Below the pieces are notes generated by a model, which did no database searches, had not been told where the DNA came from, and saw only the letters and a program-made list of their open reading frames with translations. Position numbers and translations under genes: made by a program. Shown piece by piece: positions 16,277-24,608 of a stretch of DNA of 64,000 bases. Source of the stretch: Lachnospiraceae bacterium C1.1 (lineage in GTDB: Bacteria > Bacillota > Clostridia > Lachnospirales > Lachnospiraceae); NCBI GenBank assembly GCA_030434875.1, contig JAUISW010000001.1, forward strand, positions 879,501-943,500, in the 5' to 3' direction. How positions within the stretch are numbered: the first letter of the stretch is position 1; the number at the start of each line of letters is the position of its first letter.

Positions 16277-16630
16277 ATGACAAAAACAACTGAGGAACTC
16301 GTAAAAATTGCATTTAACGCAGCAGAAGAAAAAAAAGCAGAGGATCTTGTTATCCTAAACATAGGTAAAGTTAGTGTTATCGCTGATTATTTTATTATTG
16401 CCACAGCAAATAATCCGTCACAGATGCAGGCAATTACGGATAATATTGATGAAATGCTTGTTAAATTCGGATCAGAGGCTAAAAGCATAGAGGGAAATAA
16501 TGATTCTAACTGGATTTTAATGGATTATGGTGATTTTATAGTTCATGTTTTTGATCGTGAGAGTCGATCATTTTATGATCTGGAAAGAATCTGGAAAGAT
16601 GCTGATACAGTTAAAATTGAAGAATTATAA
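16277..16630 (+). CDS. rsfS: Ribosomal silencing factor RsfS
   Basis: A 117-residue RsfS (Iojap/YbeB family), which binds L14 and blocks subunit joining during starvation. The DYFIIATANNPSQMQAI segment, the SNWILMDYGDFIVHVF stretch and the closing YDLERIW are family hallmarks. It is the last gene before a strong bidirectional terminator. Confidence 0.95.
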   Translation: MTKTTEELVKIAFNAAEEKKAEDLVILNIGKVSVIADYFIIATANNPSQMQAITDNIDEMLVKFGSEAKSIEGNNDSNWILMDYGDFIVHVFDRESRSFYDLERIWKDADTVKIEEL

Positions 16631-16632
16631 TA

Positions 16633-16674
16633 AAAAAGAGAATCTGTAAATTGTACAGATTCTCTTTTTGTTTT
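16633..16674. terminator. Bidirectional intrinsic terminator between rsfS and lexA
   Basis: A perfect 16-bp stem (16633-16648 with 16654-16669) with a 5-base loop has a T-rich right flank (TTTTTGTTTTT) and an A-rich left flank. It serves the + strand rsfS operon, and lexA on the minus strand ends 25 bases away. Confidence 0.92.
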
Positions 16675-16694
16675 TGTCACTGCATTCCTCAAAG

Positions 16695-17330
16695 TCATGC
16701 ATTTCCATAAAGTCTGAATACTGCAAAAACTTTACCGAGAATCTGACAATCGTCTACGATGATAGGATCCATTTCATCATTCTGCGGCTGAAGACGTATA
16801 TGTCCATTTTCTTTATAAAAAGTCTTTACAGTAGCACTGTCGCCAACAAGTGCAACGACCGTATCTCCGTTTTCTGCGGTATTTGCGGAACGAACAAAAA
16901 TCTGGTCTCCATCCATTATTCCCATGTTGATCATACTGTTTCCATGTACTTTAAGTACAAAAGCATCCGATGATCCCATATTTTTAGGAAGCATATCGGT
17001 AGGAATAGGAAAATAACCATCTATATTTTGTGATGCAAGTATGGGCTGACCGGCAGCAACTGTACCAACAACGGGGATACTTGTCATTTCTTTTCTGATC
17101 ATTTCAAAACCATCATCGAGAATTTCAATTGCTCTGGGCTTTGTCTGATCACGTCTGATGTATCCGTTCTTCTCAAGTGTAGCAAGATGGGCATGAACAG
17201 ATGAAGTGGATTTTAAGTTAACGGCCTGGCAGATTTCACGAACTGAAGGCGGAAAACCACGATCAAGTATTTGTTCTTTAATATATTCGAGAATTTCGGA
17301 TTGTTTTTCACTAAGTTTTGTACGAGACAT
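16695..17330 (-). CDS. lexA: SOS repressor LexA
   Basis: A 211-residue LexA. The N-terminal winged helix (PPSVREICQAVNLKS) recognises SOS boxes. The autocleavage site is Ala93-Gly94 (VAAGQP), and the Ser-Lys dyad is Ser132 (HGNSMINMG) and Lys169 (ATVKTF). I chose the ATG at 17330 over an upstream in-frame codon at 17351 because GGAGG lies 7 bases ahead of it. It is divergent from the YneA-like gene across a shared region with six LexA-box-like sites, so it is probably self-regulated. Confidence 0.96.
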   Translation of the reverse strand: MSRTKLSEKQSEILEYIKEQILDRGFPPSVREICQAVNLKSTSSVHAHLATLEKNGYIRRDQTKPRAIEILDDGFEMIRKEMTSIPVVGTVAAGQPILASQNIDGYFPIPTDMLPKNMGSSDAFVLKVHGNSMINMGIMDGDQIFVRSANTAENGDTVVALVGDSATVKTFYKENGHIRLQPQNDEMDPIIVDDCQILGKVFAVFRLYGNA

Positions 17331-17406
17331 ATAATTCCTCCGTATAAACAAACAATAAATGTCTAATTTTTTCTTTTATTACTATAACATAATTCTTGAA
17401 AAAAAC

Positions 17407-17444
17407 AAACATTTATTCAGAAAATTTGTTCTGAAAATTTATTC
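17407..17444. promoter_or_regulatory. Array of three LexA-box-like 12-mers, lexA side
   Basis: Three 12-mers, AAACATTTATTC (17407), GAAAATTTGTTC (17420) and GAAAATTTATTC (17433), each separated by exactly one base. They fit the pattern GAAC-N4-GTTC with one or two mismatches. They lie upstream of the lexA promoter region and just before the -35 box of the divergent gene. They may be weak or cooperative LexA sites. Confidence 0.6.
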
Positions 17445-17452
17445 GAAAGATA

Positions 17453-17481
17453 TTGACAAAAGAATATCTGTTCGCTATAAT
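17453..17481 (+). promoter_or_regulatory. Consensus sigma-A promoter of the YneA-like gene
   Basis: TTGACA (17453-17458) and TATAAT (17476-17481) are separated by 17 bases, a perfect vegetative promoter. The predicted transcription start, about 17488, falls on the first of three LexA boxes, so the repressor would block initiation. Confidence 0.9.
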
Positions 17482-17487
17482 CTTCAA

Positions 17488-17525
17488 GAACGGTTGTTCA
17501 AAACGAATGTTCAGAACGAATGTAC
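17488..17525. promoter_or_regulatory. Array of three tandem LexA boxes in the YneA-like leader
   Basis: GAACGGTTGTTC (17488), AAACGAATGTTC (17501) and GAACGAATGTAC (17514). The first matches GAAC-N4-GTTC perfectly and the others have one mismatch each. Spacing is exactly 13 bp start to start. The array covers the transcription start and early leader of the downstream gene. Confidence 0.85.
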
Positions 17526-17540
17526 TTGCAGGAGGAAGAT

Positions 17541-17870
17541 ATGAAAAGAAGCAGGATGATAAAAAGAAGACGTTTGTTGTTTATCAGAATAGTTTTTGTA
17601 TTAATTGTACTCCTTTTGTTAAAAGCTTTTGTATTTAAGGTTTCTGCAAAAGAAACAACACCTAAGGCAAAATATTATACCAGCGTTCTTGTTATGCAGG
17701 GGGATACTGTTAATTCCATTGGAAGCAGATATATTTCAAGTGAATACTCTGACATTGAAGAATATGTTGATGAGGTAAGGCAAATGAATTATTTAAGTTA
17801 TGACTGTCAGATTCATACAGGTGATTATATTGTAGTTCCTTATTATGATACTGTTGAGGATGAAATATAA
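17541..17870 (+). CDS. YneA-like SOS cell-division inhibitor with LysM-type domain
   Basis: A 109-residue protein with a basic N-terminus, one membrane helix (about residues 12-34) and an extracytoplasmic domain ending in HTGDYIVVPYYD, the typical end of a LysM domain (MQGDTVNSIGSRYI is its start). This layout, and its place divergent from lexA with LexA boxes, match YneA of Bacillus, which delays division during the SOS response. I chose the ATG at 17541 with AGGAGG just upstream, not the earlier in-frame ATG at 17520, which lies inside the third LexA box. YneA itself is poorly conserved, so the name is by context. Confidence 0.85.
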   Translation: MKRSRMIKRRRLLFIRIVFVLIVLLLLKAFVFKVSAKETTPKAKYYTSVLVMQGDTVNSIGSRYISSEYSDIEEYVDEVRQMNYLSYDCQIHTGDYIVVPYYDTVEDEI

Positions 17871-17878
17871 CAGGATTA

Positions 17879-18040
17879 ATAATTGTGATTGTTTTTATAA
17901 GATTAATGATCTAATATTTGCTATTTTAACAGTCACGCAGCGCAGCTACATTAAATTGTCTGTTTGCATGACTTTAAGGCATACAGTGACGAAAAGTCAT
18001 ACTTATTCAGACTTGCGCTAAAGTCTGTTTTGCATTAAAC
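17879..18040. other. Hairpin-rich spacer before the ABC-F gene
   Basis: No gene. Two hairpins are visible: ATGACTT/AAGTCAT (17968-18000) and CAGACTT/AAGTCTG (18008-18027). The outer segments AACAGTCACGCAGCGCA (from 17938) and the reverse complement of the right end share AACAG and AGCGCA, a poor terminal inverted repeat. TCTGTTTGCAT near 17959 recurs as TCTGTTTTGCAT near 18023. It could be a decayed repeat element or a terminator region. Confidence 0.35.
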
Positions 18041-18051
18041 TAAATCTCATT

Positions 18052-19854
18052 ATGAGTATATTAAATTTTGAAAATGTAAGCAAAACACTTGGAAATAAAC
18101 TGATTTTTGATAATGTCAGTTTTGGTATTGAATACGGAGAAAAAGTTGGAATTGTCGGAATTAATGGAGCCGGCAAATCAACTTTTCTCTCATTGGCGTC
18201 CTTGGAATCAGAGCCTGATGAAGGAAAAATTATCACGTCTAACGGTCTTAAAATCGCTTCACTTGCGCAGTCACAGGTATTTGATAATGAAAAAAGCATT
18301 TTGGAAAATGTTTCTAAAATGGCCTATGGAGAATTTGTGAATGAAAATACAAACGGTGAAGTAAAAGCAGCTCTCGCAAAATTAGGAATAACAAATTCAG
18401 AGTTGTCTCCCGGATTATTGTCGGGAGGACAGAAGAAGCGTGCTGCACTTGCTGCAGCAATTCTTTCACCTTGTGATTTTCTTATTCTTGATGAGCCTAC
18501 AAACCATCTTGATATAGAAATGATCGAATGGTTAGAACAGTATCTCAGATCATATAGCGGCACTCTTATGCTTGTTACCCATGACAGATATTTCCTTGAT
18601 AGTGTTTGTAATTCTATTTTAGAAATAGACAGATCAAAAATATATCGTTATGATGATAACTATTCAGGCTATTTAATGCTAAAGCAGCAAAGACTTGACT
18701 ATGCCAAGGCTGCAGAGAGAAAAATGGCAGCTTTATACAAGAAGGATCTTGAATGGATGCAGAGAGGCGCGAGAGCTAGATCTACAAAGCAAAAGGCGCA
18801 TATACAAAGATTTGAATCATTAAGGGATAGGGATAAAATTAAAGAGGATTCAACAATTCAGATTAGCTCAGCCCTTACCAGATTAGGCAGTAAAACAGTA
18901 GAAATCTATGATATTTCCATGTCCTATGATGAAAAAAAACTTATATCATCTTTTAGTTATAATTTTCTTAAGAATGACAGAATTGGAATAATAGGACCGA
19001 ATGGATCTGGTAAATCTACTTTTATTAAGATTCTTTTGGGACTGATCTCTCCGGATGAAGGCTATATAGAAGTTGGCCAGACAGTTAAGTTTGGTTATTT
19101 TAGCCAGGAAAACGAAAATCTTGATGAAAACATGCGCGTCATAGATTATATAAAAGAAACGGCTGAGTATATTAGAACGGAAAATGGACTTGTATCGGCA
19201 TCACAAATGTGTGAAAATTTTCTTTTTGATGCAGATGCACAATATACACTTATATCTAAATTATCAGGAGGAGAAAGACGCAGACTTTATCTGCTTAATG
19301 TTCTTATGTCTTCTCCAAATGTACTTGTACTTGATGAGCCAACAAATGATTTGGATATTCAGACTTTGCAGGTACTGGAAGATTATCTTGACGTTTTTAC
19401 AGGCATATTAATAGTTGTTTCTCATGACAGATATTTTTTGGACAGAGTTGCATCAGGAATATTTTATTTTGCAGGAAATGGGATTATCGAACGTATACCG
19501 GGAAATTATGAAAGCTATAGAGAAAGACACCCTAAAAACGAAGGAAAAGGATCAGGCTTAAAGGATAACGATAATAAACAGGAAGAAAAAAAGGTCAAAG
19601 GATATTATAAAGAAAAGAAAAAAACCAGATTTTCCTATAATGAGCAAAAAGAATATGATTCAATAGAGTCTGAAATAGATGAACTTCAGAGAAGATCTGA
19701 TGAATTAGAAAAACTTATTACAGAAAATGCAAGAGATTTTATTAAATTAAATGAACTTACGGCTGAAAAAGAGAAAGTTGACAGCAGTCTGGAACAAAAA
19801 ATAACAAGGTATCTTGAACTTGAGGAATTGCTTGAGTCTTTTAAGAACCTTTGA
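18052..19854 (+). CDS. ABC-F family ATPase (Uup-like)
   Basis: A 600-residue soluble protein with two ABC ATPase domains. Walker A motifs are GINGAGKST (about residue 38) and GPNGSGKST (about 316). Signatures are LSGGQKKRAAL and LSGGERRRLYL, and both Walker B sites read LVLDEPTN or LILDEPTN. The linker between them carries the charged RGARARSTKQKAHIQR segment of ABC-F factors. A C-terminal coiled coil (about 520-598) resembles the Uup DNA-binding tail. Such proteins act on ribosomes rather than in transport. No good ribosome binding site precedes the ATG. Whether it confers antibiotic protection cannot be said. Confidence 0.9.
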   Translation: MSILNFENVSKTLGNKLIFDNVSFGIEYGEKVGIVGINGAGKSTFLSLASLESEPDEGKIITSNGLKIASLAQSQVFDNEKSILENVSKMAYGEFVNENTNGEVKAALAKLGITNSELSPGLLSGGQKKRAALAAAILSPCDFLILDEPTNHLDIEMIEWLEQYLRSYSGTLMLVTHDRYFLDSVCNSILEIDRSKIYRYDDNYSGYLMLKQQRLDYAKAAERKMAALYKKDLEWMQRGARARSTKQKAHIQRFESLRDRDKIKEDSTIQISSALTRLGSKTVEIYDISMSYDEKKLISSFSYNFLKNDRIGIIGPNGSGKSTFIKILLGLISPDEGYIEVGQTVKFGYFSQENENLDENMRVIDYIKETAEYIRTENGLVSASQMCENFLFDADAQYTLISKLSGGERRRLYLLNVLMSSPNVLVLDEPTNDLDIQTLQVLEDYLDVFTGILIVVSHDRYFLDRVASGIFYFAGNGIIERIPGNYESYRERHPKNEGKGSGLKDNDNKQEEKKVKGYYKEKKKTRFSYNEQKEYDSIESEIDELQRRSDELEKLITENARDFIKLNELTAEKEKVDSSLEQKITRYLELEELLESFKNL

Positions 19855-19963
19855 AAAGATCAAAATTCTTAAATTAGAAGTTAAATTTAGAATAATAATT
19901 TATAAACAATTAATTTTACGGCGTTATTATAGCGAGAAAATATTTCCTTAAAATAACAAATAC

Positions 19964-19992
19964 TTGCACTTTGCAGGTATATGAATTAGAAT
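19964..19992 (+). promoter_or_regulatory. Promoter of the nfnAB genes
   Basis: TTGCAC (19964-19969), 17-base spacer, TAGAAT (19987-19992). Each box has one or two mismatches to consensus. It lies about 85 bases upstream of the nfnA start. The AT-rich remainder of this 220-bp spacer shows no gene and no obvious terminator. Confidence 0.75.
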
Positions 19993-20076
19993 AAAGGATG
20001 TGTATTTGTATGGAACGGAGAACATTAGAGGCATAAGTTCGATGTTTTACTAGTATGTTGGATAGGAGAATTCATT

Positions 20077-20961
20077 ATGTTCAAAATTGTGAAGGCAGAG
20101 ATGCTTGTCGAGAAGATATATCTTCTCGAAGTAGAGGCTCCGAGAATCGCACATACGTGTGAGCCGGGGCAGTTCGTTATAGTTCGTGCTGATGAGACAG
20201 GTGAAAGAATACCGCTTACAATATGTGACTATGACAGAGAACACGGCACCGTTACCCTCGTTATTCAGGTTATAGGTGCATCTTCGTACAAGATTTCCAA
20301 GTTAAAGACCGGAGACATGATGGCAGACATAACAGGACCACTTGGTGTGCCTTCAGAATTTGTAAACGAACCCATAGAGGAAGTAAGGAAGAGAAATTAC
20401 CTTTTCGTTTGCGGAGGACTTGGAACAGCTCCGGTTCTTCCACAGATCAAATGGATGAGAGATCACGATGTATCTTTTGATGTTATCGTTGGTACAAAGA
20501 GTCATTCTACACTTATTCTTGAGAAAGAATTTGAAGAAGTTGCAGGAGAGCATTATTTTATAACAACTGATGACGGATCATATAAGAGATCCGGAATGGT
20601 TACCGTTTGCATGGAAGATCTCATTGGAAACGAAAAGAGACATTATGACATTTGCGTAGCTATTGGACCTATGATCATGATGAAATTCGCTTCCCAGACT
20701 TCACTTAAATATGGAATTCATACAATTGTTTCAATGAATCCGATAATGGTTGATGGTACAGGAATGTGCGGAGCTTGCAGACTTATAGTTGATGGTGAGG
20801 TTAAGTTTGCATGCGTTGACGGTCCTGAATTTGATGCTGCAAAGGTTGATTTTGATGCAGCTATGAAACGTATGGCACTTTATAAGACCGAAGAAGGAAG
20901 AGCATACCTTGAGGCAACTGAGGGTGATACCCATCATGGTGGATGCGGACATTGTTCATAA
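20077..20961 (+). CDS. nfnA: NfnA-type ferredoxin-NADP+ reductase subunit alpha
   Basis: A 294-residue flavoprotein of the dihydroorotate dehydrogenase electron-transfer type. An FAD-binding barrel (ERIPLTICDYD) is followed by the NAD(P)-binding domain (FVCGGLGTAPVLPQIKWM) and a [2Fe-2S] motif with Cys residues in MCGACRL and FACVDG. With the downstream subunit it would form NfnAB, which couples NADH, reduced ferredoxin and NADP+ by flavin-based electron bifurcation. An alternative name is SudB or GltB-like. The pairing with a 464-residue GltD-like partner supports Nfn. Confidence 0.88.
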   Translation: MFKIVKAEMLVEKIYLLEVEAPRIAHTCEPGQFVIVRADETGERIPLTICDYDREHGTVTLVIQVIGASSYKISKLKTGDMMADITGPLGVPSEFVNEPIEEVRKRNYLFVCGGLGTAPVLPQIKWMRDHDVSFDVIVGTKSHSTLILEKEFEEVAGEHYFITTDDGSYKRSGMVTVCMEDLIGNEKRHYDICVAIGPMIMMKFASQTSLKYGIHTIVSMNPIMVDGTGMCGACRLIVDGEVKFACVDGPEFDAAKVDFDAAMKRMALYKTEEGRAYLEATEGDTHHGGCGHCS

Positions 20962-20998
20962 TCTTATCGATTAATCATTGAGACAAGGAGAAAAAATA

Positions 20999-22393
20999 AT
21001 GGCTATAGATATGACAAAAAAAGTTCCTGTCAGAGAGCAGGAGCCAAAGGTCAGAGCAACTAACTTCGACGAAGTTTGCCTTGGCTATAATAAAGAAGAA
21101 GCTATGGACGAAGCACAGAGATGCCTTAACTGCAAGAATCCAAGATGTGTTGAGGGATGTCCTGTTTCTATTAATATTCCTGGATTTATTCAGGAAGTAA
21201 AGAATGGTGATTTCAAGAAAGCATCCGAGATCATTGCTGAATCTTCAGCACTTCCTGCTGTTTGCGGACGTGTTTGTCCTCAGGAAAGCCAGTGTGAAGG
21301 TCAGTGCGTACGTGGTATAAAAGGTGAGTCTGTTTCAATAGGTAAGCTTGAGAGATTTGTTGCAGACTGGGCACGTGAAAATGGAATCAAACCAGAGGTA
21401 AAGGCTGAAAAGAAAAATAAAAAGGTTGCTGTTATCGGATCAGGTCCTTCCGGACTTACATGTGCAGGCGATCTTGCTAAAATGGGATATGATGTTACCA
21501 TTTTTGAGGCTCTTCATAAAGCAGGTGGAGTTTTAGTTTATGGTATTCCTGAATTCAGACTTCCAAAGGACAAGGTTGTTCAGCCTGAAATTGATAATGT
21601 AAAGGCACTTGGAGTTAAAATCGAGACTGATGTAGTTATTGGTAAGTCAACAACTATTGATGCTCTTCTTGAGGATGAGGGATTTGATGCTGTATATGTT
21701 GGATCAGGTGCCGGTCTTCCAAGATTCATGGGAATACCTGGAGAGCAGGCTCTTGGTGTGTATTCAGCAAATGAATTCCTTACAAGAAATAATCTTATGA
21801 AGGCTTATCGTGATGATTATGATACACCGATAGCAAGAGGCAAAAAGGTTGTTGTAGTAGGTGGCGGTAATGTGGCAATGGATGCCGCACGTACAGCTCT
21901 CAGACTTGGCGCTGAGGTACATGTTGTATATCGTCGTTCCGAAGCAGAACTTCCGGCTAGAGCTGAAGAAGTTCATCATGCAAAGGAAGAGGGAATTATA
22001 TTTGATCTTTTACAGAATCCTACAGAAATCCTTGAGGATGAAAAAGGTTGGGTAAAAGGTATCAGAGTAATAAAGATGGAACTTGGTGAACCTGATGAAT
22101 CTGGAAGAAGAAGACCAGTAGAAATTGAAGGTTCAGAGTATGAGATTGAATGTGATACTGTGATCATGTCACTTGGAACTTCACCTAATCCACTTATTTC
22201 TTCTACTACTAAAGGTCTTGAGATCAACAGACGTAAATGTATCATAGCAGATGAAGAAACCGGTGCTACATCAAAAGATGGTGTTTATGCCGGAGGAGAT
22301 GCTGTTACAGGAGCTGCTACAGTTATTCTTGCTATGGGTGCAGGAAAAGCTGCAGCAAAGGGAATAGATGAATTTCTTTCAAAAGTTGATTAA
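20999..22393 (+). CDS. nfnB: NfnB-type / NADPH-dependent glutamate synthase small-subunit-like protein
   Basis: A 464-residue flavoprotein of the GltD type. N-terminal Cys residues in CLNCKNPRCVEGCP and CGRVCPQESQCEGQC bind two [4Fe-4S] clusters. Two Rossmann motifs, VAVIGSGPSGLT and VVVVGGGNVAMDAA, bind FAD and NAD(P). The ATG at 20999 with AAGGAG upstream is chosen over an in-frame TTG at 20978. It follows nfnA after 37 bases. Annotation as 'gltA glutamate synthase' is common, but no large glutamate synthase subunit is present. Confidence 0.88.
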   Translation: MAIDMTKKVPVREQEPKVRATNFDEVCLGYNKEEAMDEAQRCLNCKNPRCVEGCPVSINIPGFIQEVKNGDFKKASEIIAESSALPAVCGRVCPQESQCEGQCVRGIKGESVSIGKLERFVADWARENGIKPEVKAEKKNKKVAVIGSGPSGLTCAGDLAKMGYDVTIFEALHKAGGVLVYGIPEFRLPKDKVVQPEIDNVKALGVKIETDVVIGKSTTIDALLEDEGFDAVYVGSGAGLPRFMGIPGEQALGVYSANEFLTRNNLMKAYRDDYDTPIARGKKVVVVGGGNVAMDAARTALRLGAEVHVVYRRSEAELPARAEEVHHAKEEGIIFDLLQNPTEILEDEKGWVKGIRVIKMELGEPDESGRRRPVEIEGSEYEIECDTVIMSLGTSPNPLISSTTKGLEINRRKCIIADEETGATSKDGVYAGGDAVTGAATVILAMGAGKAAAKGIDEFLSKVD

Positions 22394-22418
22394 ATAAAAT
22401 TTTCGGAGGACTTACTTT

Positions 22419-23099
22419 ATGTTTTGCCCAAAATGTGGACTTGAATATAGGGATGGTTTTAGTGAATGTGCTTATTGTCATGTAGCTCTTGTAGATGAAA
22501 TGCCTGATTTATCAGATGGATCAGAAGAATCTTCTGCGGATTTATTTGTTGGAGAAAAGGATTCGGAAGTAAACACTGGTAAAGAAGCTAATGAAGAAAA
22601 AACAGATGCAGAAGCTCCATTAAAACCTTACAGAAGTGCTGAGGAACAGGCAGCTGATATGAAGTCCTCCGGATTAACTTTACTTTTTGTATCTATTATT
22701 GGATTTGCATTTCTTGTGTTATGCTATACAGGTGCGCTTCCGATTTATTTTTCAGGAATCGGGGCTGTTATTACATATACTGTAATGGGTGCGCTTTTTC
22801 TGATATTCTTTGTTTCAGGAGTTAAAGCTCTTAAAAAGGTTAATACTCTTGAGGAAGATGCTGTTCGTGAAAATGAAAAAACAGAGGAGATTAGCAGTTG
22901 GTTTAGCGAGAGCTATAGCGCAGAAGTGATTGACCAGGCACTTAATGTCGATGATCCCGAGGCAGATGGTGGAGATAGATATTTTGACAGGATCAGTTAC
23001 ATGAAAAATGAAATAAATAATCGTTTTATGGATTTGGATCCTCAATTTGTTGATTATATTGTTGAGAATCTGTATGCAGATATTTTTGGTGACAAATGA
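22419..23099 (+). CDS. Zinc-ribbon protein with two membrane helices
   Basis: A 226-residue protein I cannot name. It opens with a zinc ribbon, CPKCGLEYRDGFSECAYC (two CxxC knuckles), then an acidic low-complexity linker (about residues 28-75), two adjacent membrane helices (about 85-105 and 110-132), and an acidic soluble tail. The layout suggests a cytoplasmic zinc finger tethered to the membrane. Its stop overlaps the rlmH start (ATGA), so the pair is co-translated. A GGAGG site precedes the ATG. Confidence 0.75.
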   Translation: MFCPKCGLEYRDGFSECAYCHVALVDEMPDLSDGSEESSADLFVGEKDSEVNTGKEANEEKTDAEAPLKPYRSAEEQAADMKSSGLTLLFVSIIGFAFLVLCYTGALPIYFSGIGAVITYTVMGALFLIFFVSGVKALKKVNTLEEDAVRENEKTEEISSWFSESYSAEVIDQALNVDDPEADGGDRYFDRISYMKNEINNRFMDLDPQFVDYIVENLYADIFGDK

Positions 23100-23539
23100 A
23101 AATAACAGTTCTTTGTGCCGGAAAAATTAAAGAAAAATTTTATCAGGACGCGATAGCCGAGTATAATAAACGGCTGTCGCGTTATTGTAAGTCTGCAGTG
23201 ATTGAAGTTGCTGACGGACCTGATATGTATGCGGAAGCAGAGCGCTTTTTAGCACGTTTGCCAGAGGATGCATATATTATTACTCTTGAGATTGGCGGAA
23301 AAAAATTAAATTCAGTCGAATTGTCAGAAAAGATTGAAAAGCTTGGAATCGAAGGAAAAAGTCATATTTGTTTTATTATCGGAGGTTCTGATGGTTTGGC
23401 AGAAGCTGTTTTAAAAAAGTCTGATTTTGCTTTAAGTTTTTCGGATATGACATTTCCTCATCAATTAATGAGGGTTATTTTATTCGAGCAGATTTATCGT
23501 TCATTTAAGATTATTGCAAATGAACCTTATCATAAATAA
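23096..23539 (+). CDS. rlmH: 23S rRNA (pseudouridine1915-N3)-methyltransferase RlmH
   Basis: A 147-residue SPOUT methyltransferase. IIGGSDGLAEAV forms part of the trefoil-knot SAM site, and LSFSDMTFPHQLMRVILFEQIYRS, quoted here as MTFPHQLMRV, plus the closing NEPYHK are diagnostic. It methylates pseudouridine 1915 in helix 69 of 23S rRNA. It is slightly shorter than the 159-residue Bacillus enzyme but keeps the ends. Confidence 0.95.
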   Translation: MKITVLCAGKIKEKFYQDAIAEYNKRLSRYCKSAVIEVADGPDMYAEAERFLARLPEDAYIITLEIGGKKLNSVELSEKIEKLGIEGKSHICFIIGGSDGLAEAVLKKSDFALSFSDMTFPHQLMRVILFEQIYRSFKIIANEPYHK

Positions 23540-23579
23540 TTACAGGAAGGGCTTTTTAGCTTTTTAATAATTACTAACT

Positions 23580-24608
23580 ATGGAAAACAACGTTATCAGA
23601 ACAATGCAGGATATATCAGAAGAAGATTTAAGAAATATATTCGGTCAGTTCGATAGATTTGAAAAAATTATAGAAGATGAGTGCAAAGTTGATATTATTC
23701 TTAGAGACGGTGTTGTTAAGATCATCGGAAGCAGGAATGGGAGCGACAGAGCATATAAGATACTTGAACGTCTTTTGAAAAAATCAATTTCAGGTGAGAT
23801 TATCGAGGAACAAAACGTGAATTACGTAATTGATACGGAAAGAGAAGCAGAAGAGAATTCAGATGCTTTTGATCAGATAGATAAAGATGTAATATGTCAT
23901 ACAATACAGGGGAAACCTGTTAAGCCTAAAACTTTGGGGCAGATGAAATATGTTGATGCTATCAGGAATCAGATGATAGTATTTGGCATTGGTCCTGCTG
24001 GTACAGGTAAAACTTACCTTGCAATGGCAATGGCTATAATGGCTTTTAAGAATGAAGAGGTTAGCAGAATCATACTTACAAGACCTGCAATTGAAGCAGG
24101 TGAGAAGCTTGGATTTTTGCCAGGTGATCTTCAGAGTAAAGTTGATCCGTATCTAAGACCTCTTTATGATGCGCTTTATCAGATAATGGGTGCCGAATCC
24201 TTTCAAAAAAATATGGAAAAGGGGCTTATAGAAGTTGCACCCTTAGCGTATATGAGAGGAAGAACACTTGATAATGCGTATATAATATTGGATGAAGCTC
24301 AGAATACAACACCGGCTCAGATGAAAATGTTTCTTACGAGAATTGGATTTGGGTCCAAAGTTGTAATTACTGGAGATAAAACACAGAAAGATTTGGCTGC
24401 AAATACAGTTTCAGGACTTGATGTCGCAGAAAGTGTTCTCGGAAAGATAAATGATATTTCTTTCATATATCTTTCTTCTAAGGATGTTGTGCGTCATCCG
24501 CTTGTTCAGAAGATTGTAAAAGCGTACGAGGAATACGAGACTAAACACATAAATTCGGGCAGCGACAAAAGCAGGAGGGGCCATGTTAGTAAGCACCGTA
24601 ATAAGTGA
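23580..24608 (+). CDS. PhoH family P-loop ATPase (YbeZ-like)
   Basis: A 342-residue PhoH-like ATPase. A small KH-like N-terminal region (IIGSRNGSDRAYKILERLL) precedes the ATPase core with GPAGTGKTYLAM (Walker A, about residue 140), RPAIEAGEKLGFLPGD and YIILDEAQN (Walker B). It is encoded with ybeY, a pairing linked to rRNA maturation. The ATG lacks a clear nearby ribosome binding site. It overlaps the HD-like gene downstream by 26 bases. Confidence 0.92.
   Translation: MENNVIRTMQDISEEDLRNIFGQFDRFEKIIEDECKVDIILRDGVVKIIGSRNGSDRAYKILERLLKKSISGEIIEEQNVNYVIDTEREAEENSDAFDQIDKDVICHTIQGKPVKPKTLGQMKYVDAIRNQMIVFGIGPAGTGKTYLAMAMAIMAFKNEEVSRIILTRPAIEAGEKLGFLPGDLQSKVDPYLRPLYDALYQIMGAESFQKNMEKGLIEVAPLAYMRGRTLDNAYIILDEAQNTTPAQMKMFLTRIGFGSKVVITGDKTQKDLAANTVSGLDVAESVLGKINDISFIYLSSKDVVRHPLVQKIVKAYEEYETKHINSGSDKSRRGHVSKHRNK

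Noticed and set aside
16668-16973. 101-residue + strand frame inside lexA
   Set aside because: Antisense to lexA, begins in the terminator and has no RBS.
20010-20036. Eight-codon leader ORF (MERRTLEA) before nfnA
   Set aside because: Its ATG lies only about 11 bases after the predicted transcription start, so its ribosome binding site would fall outside the mRNA.
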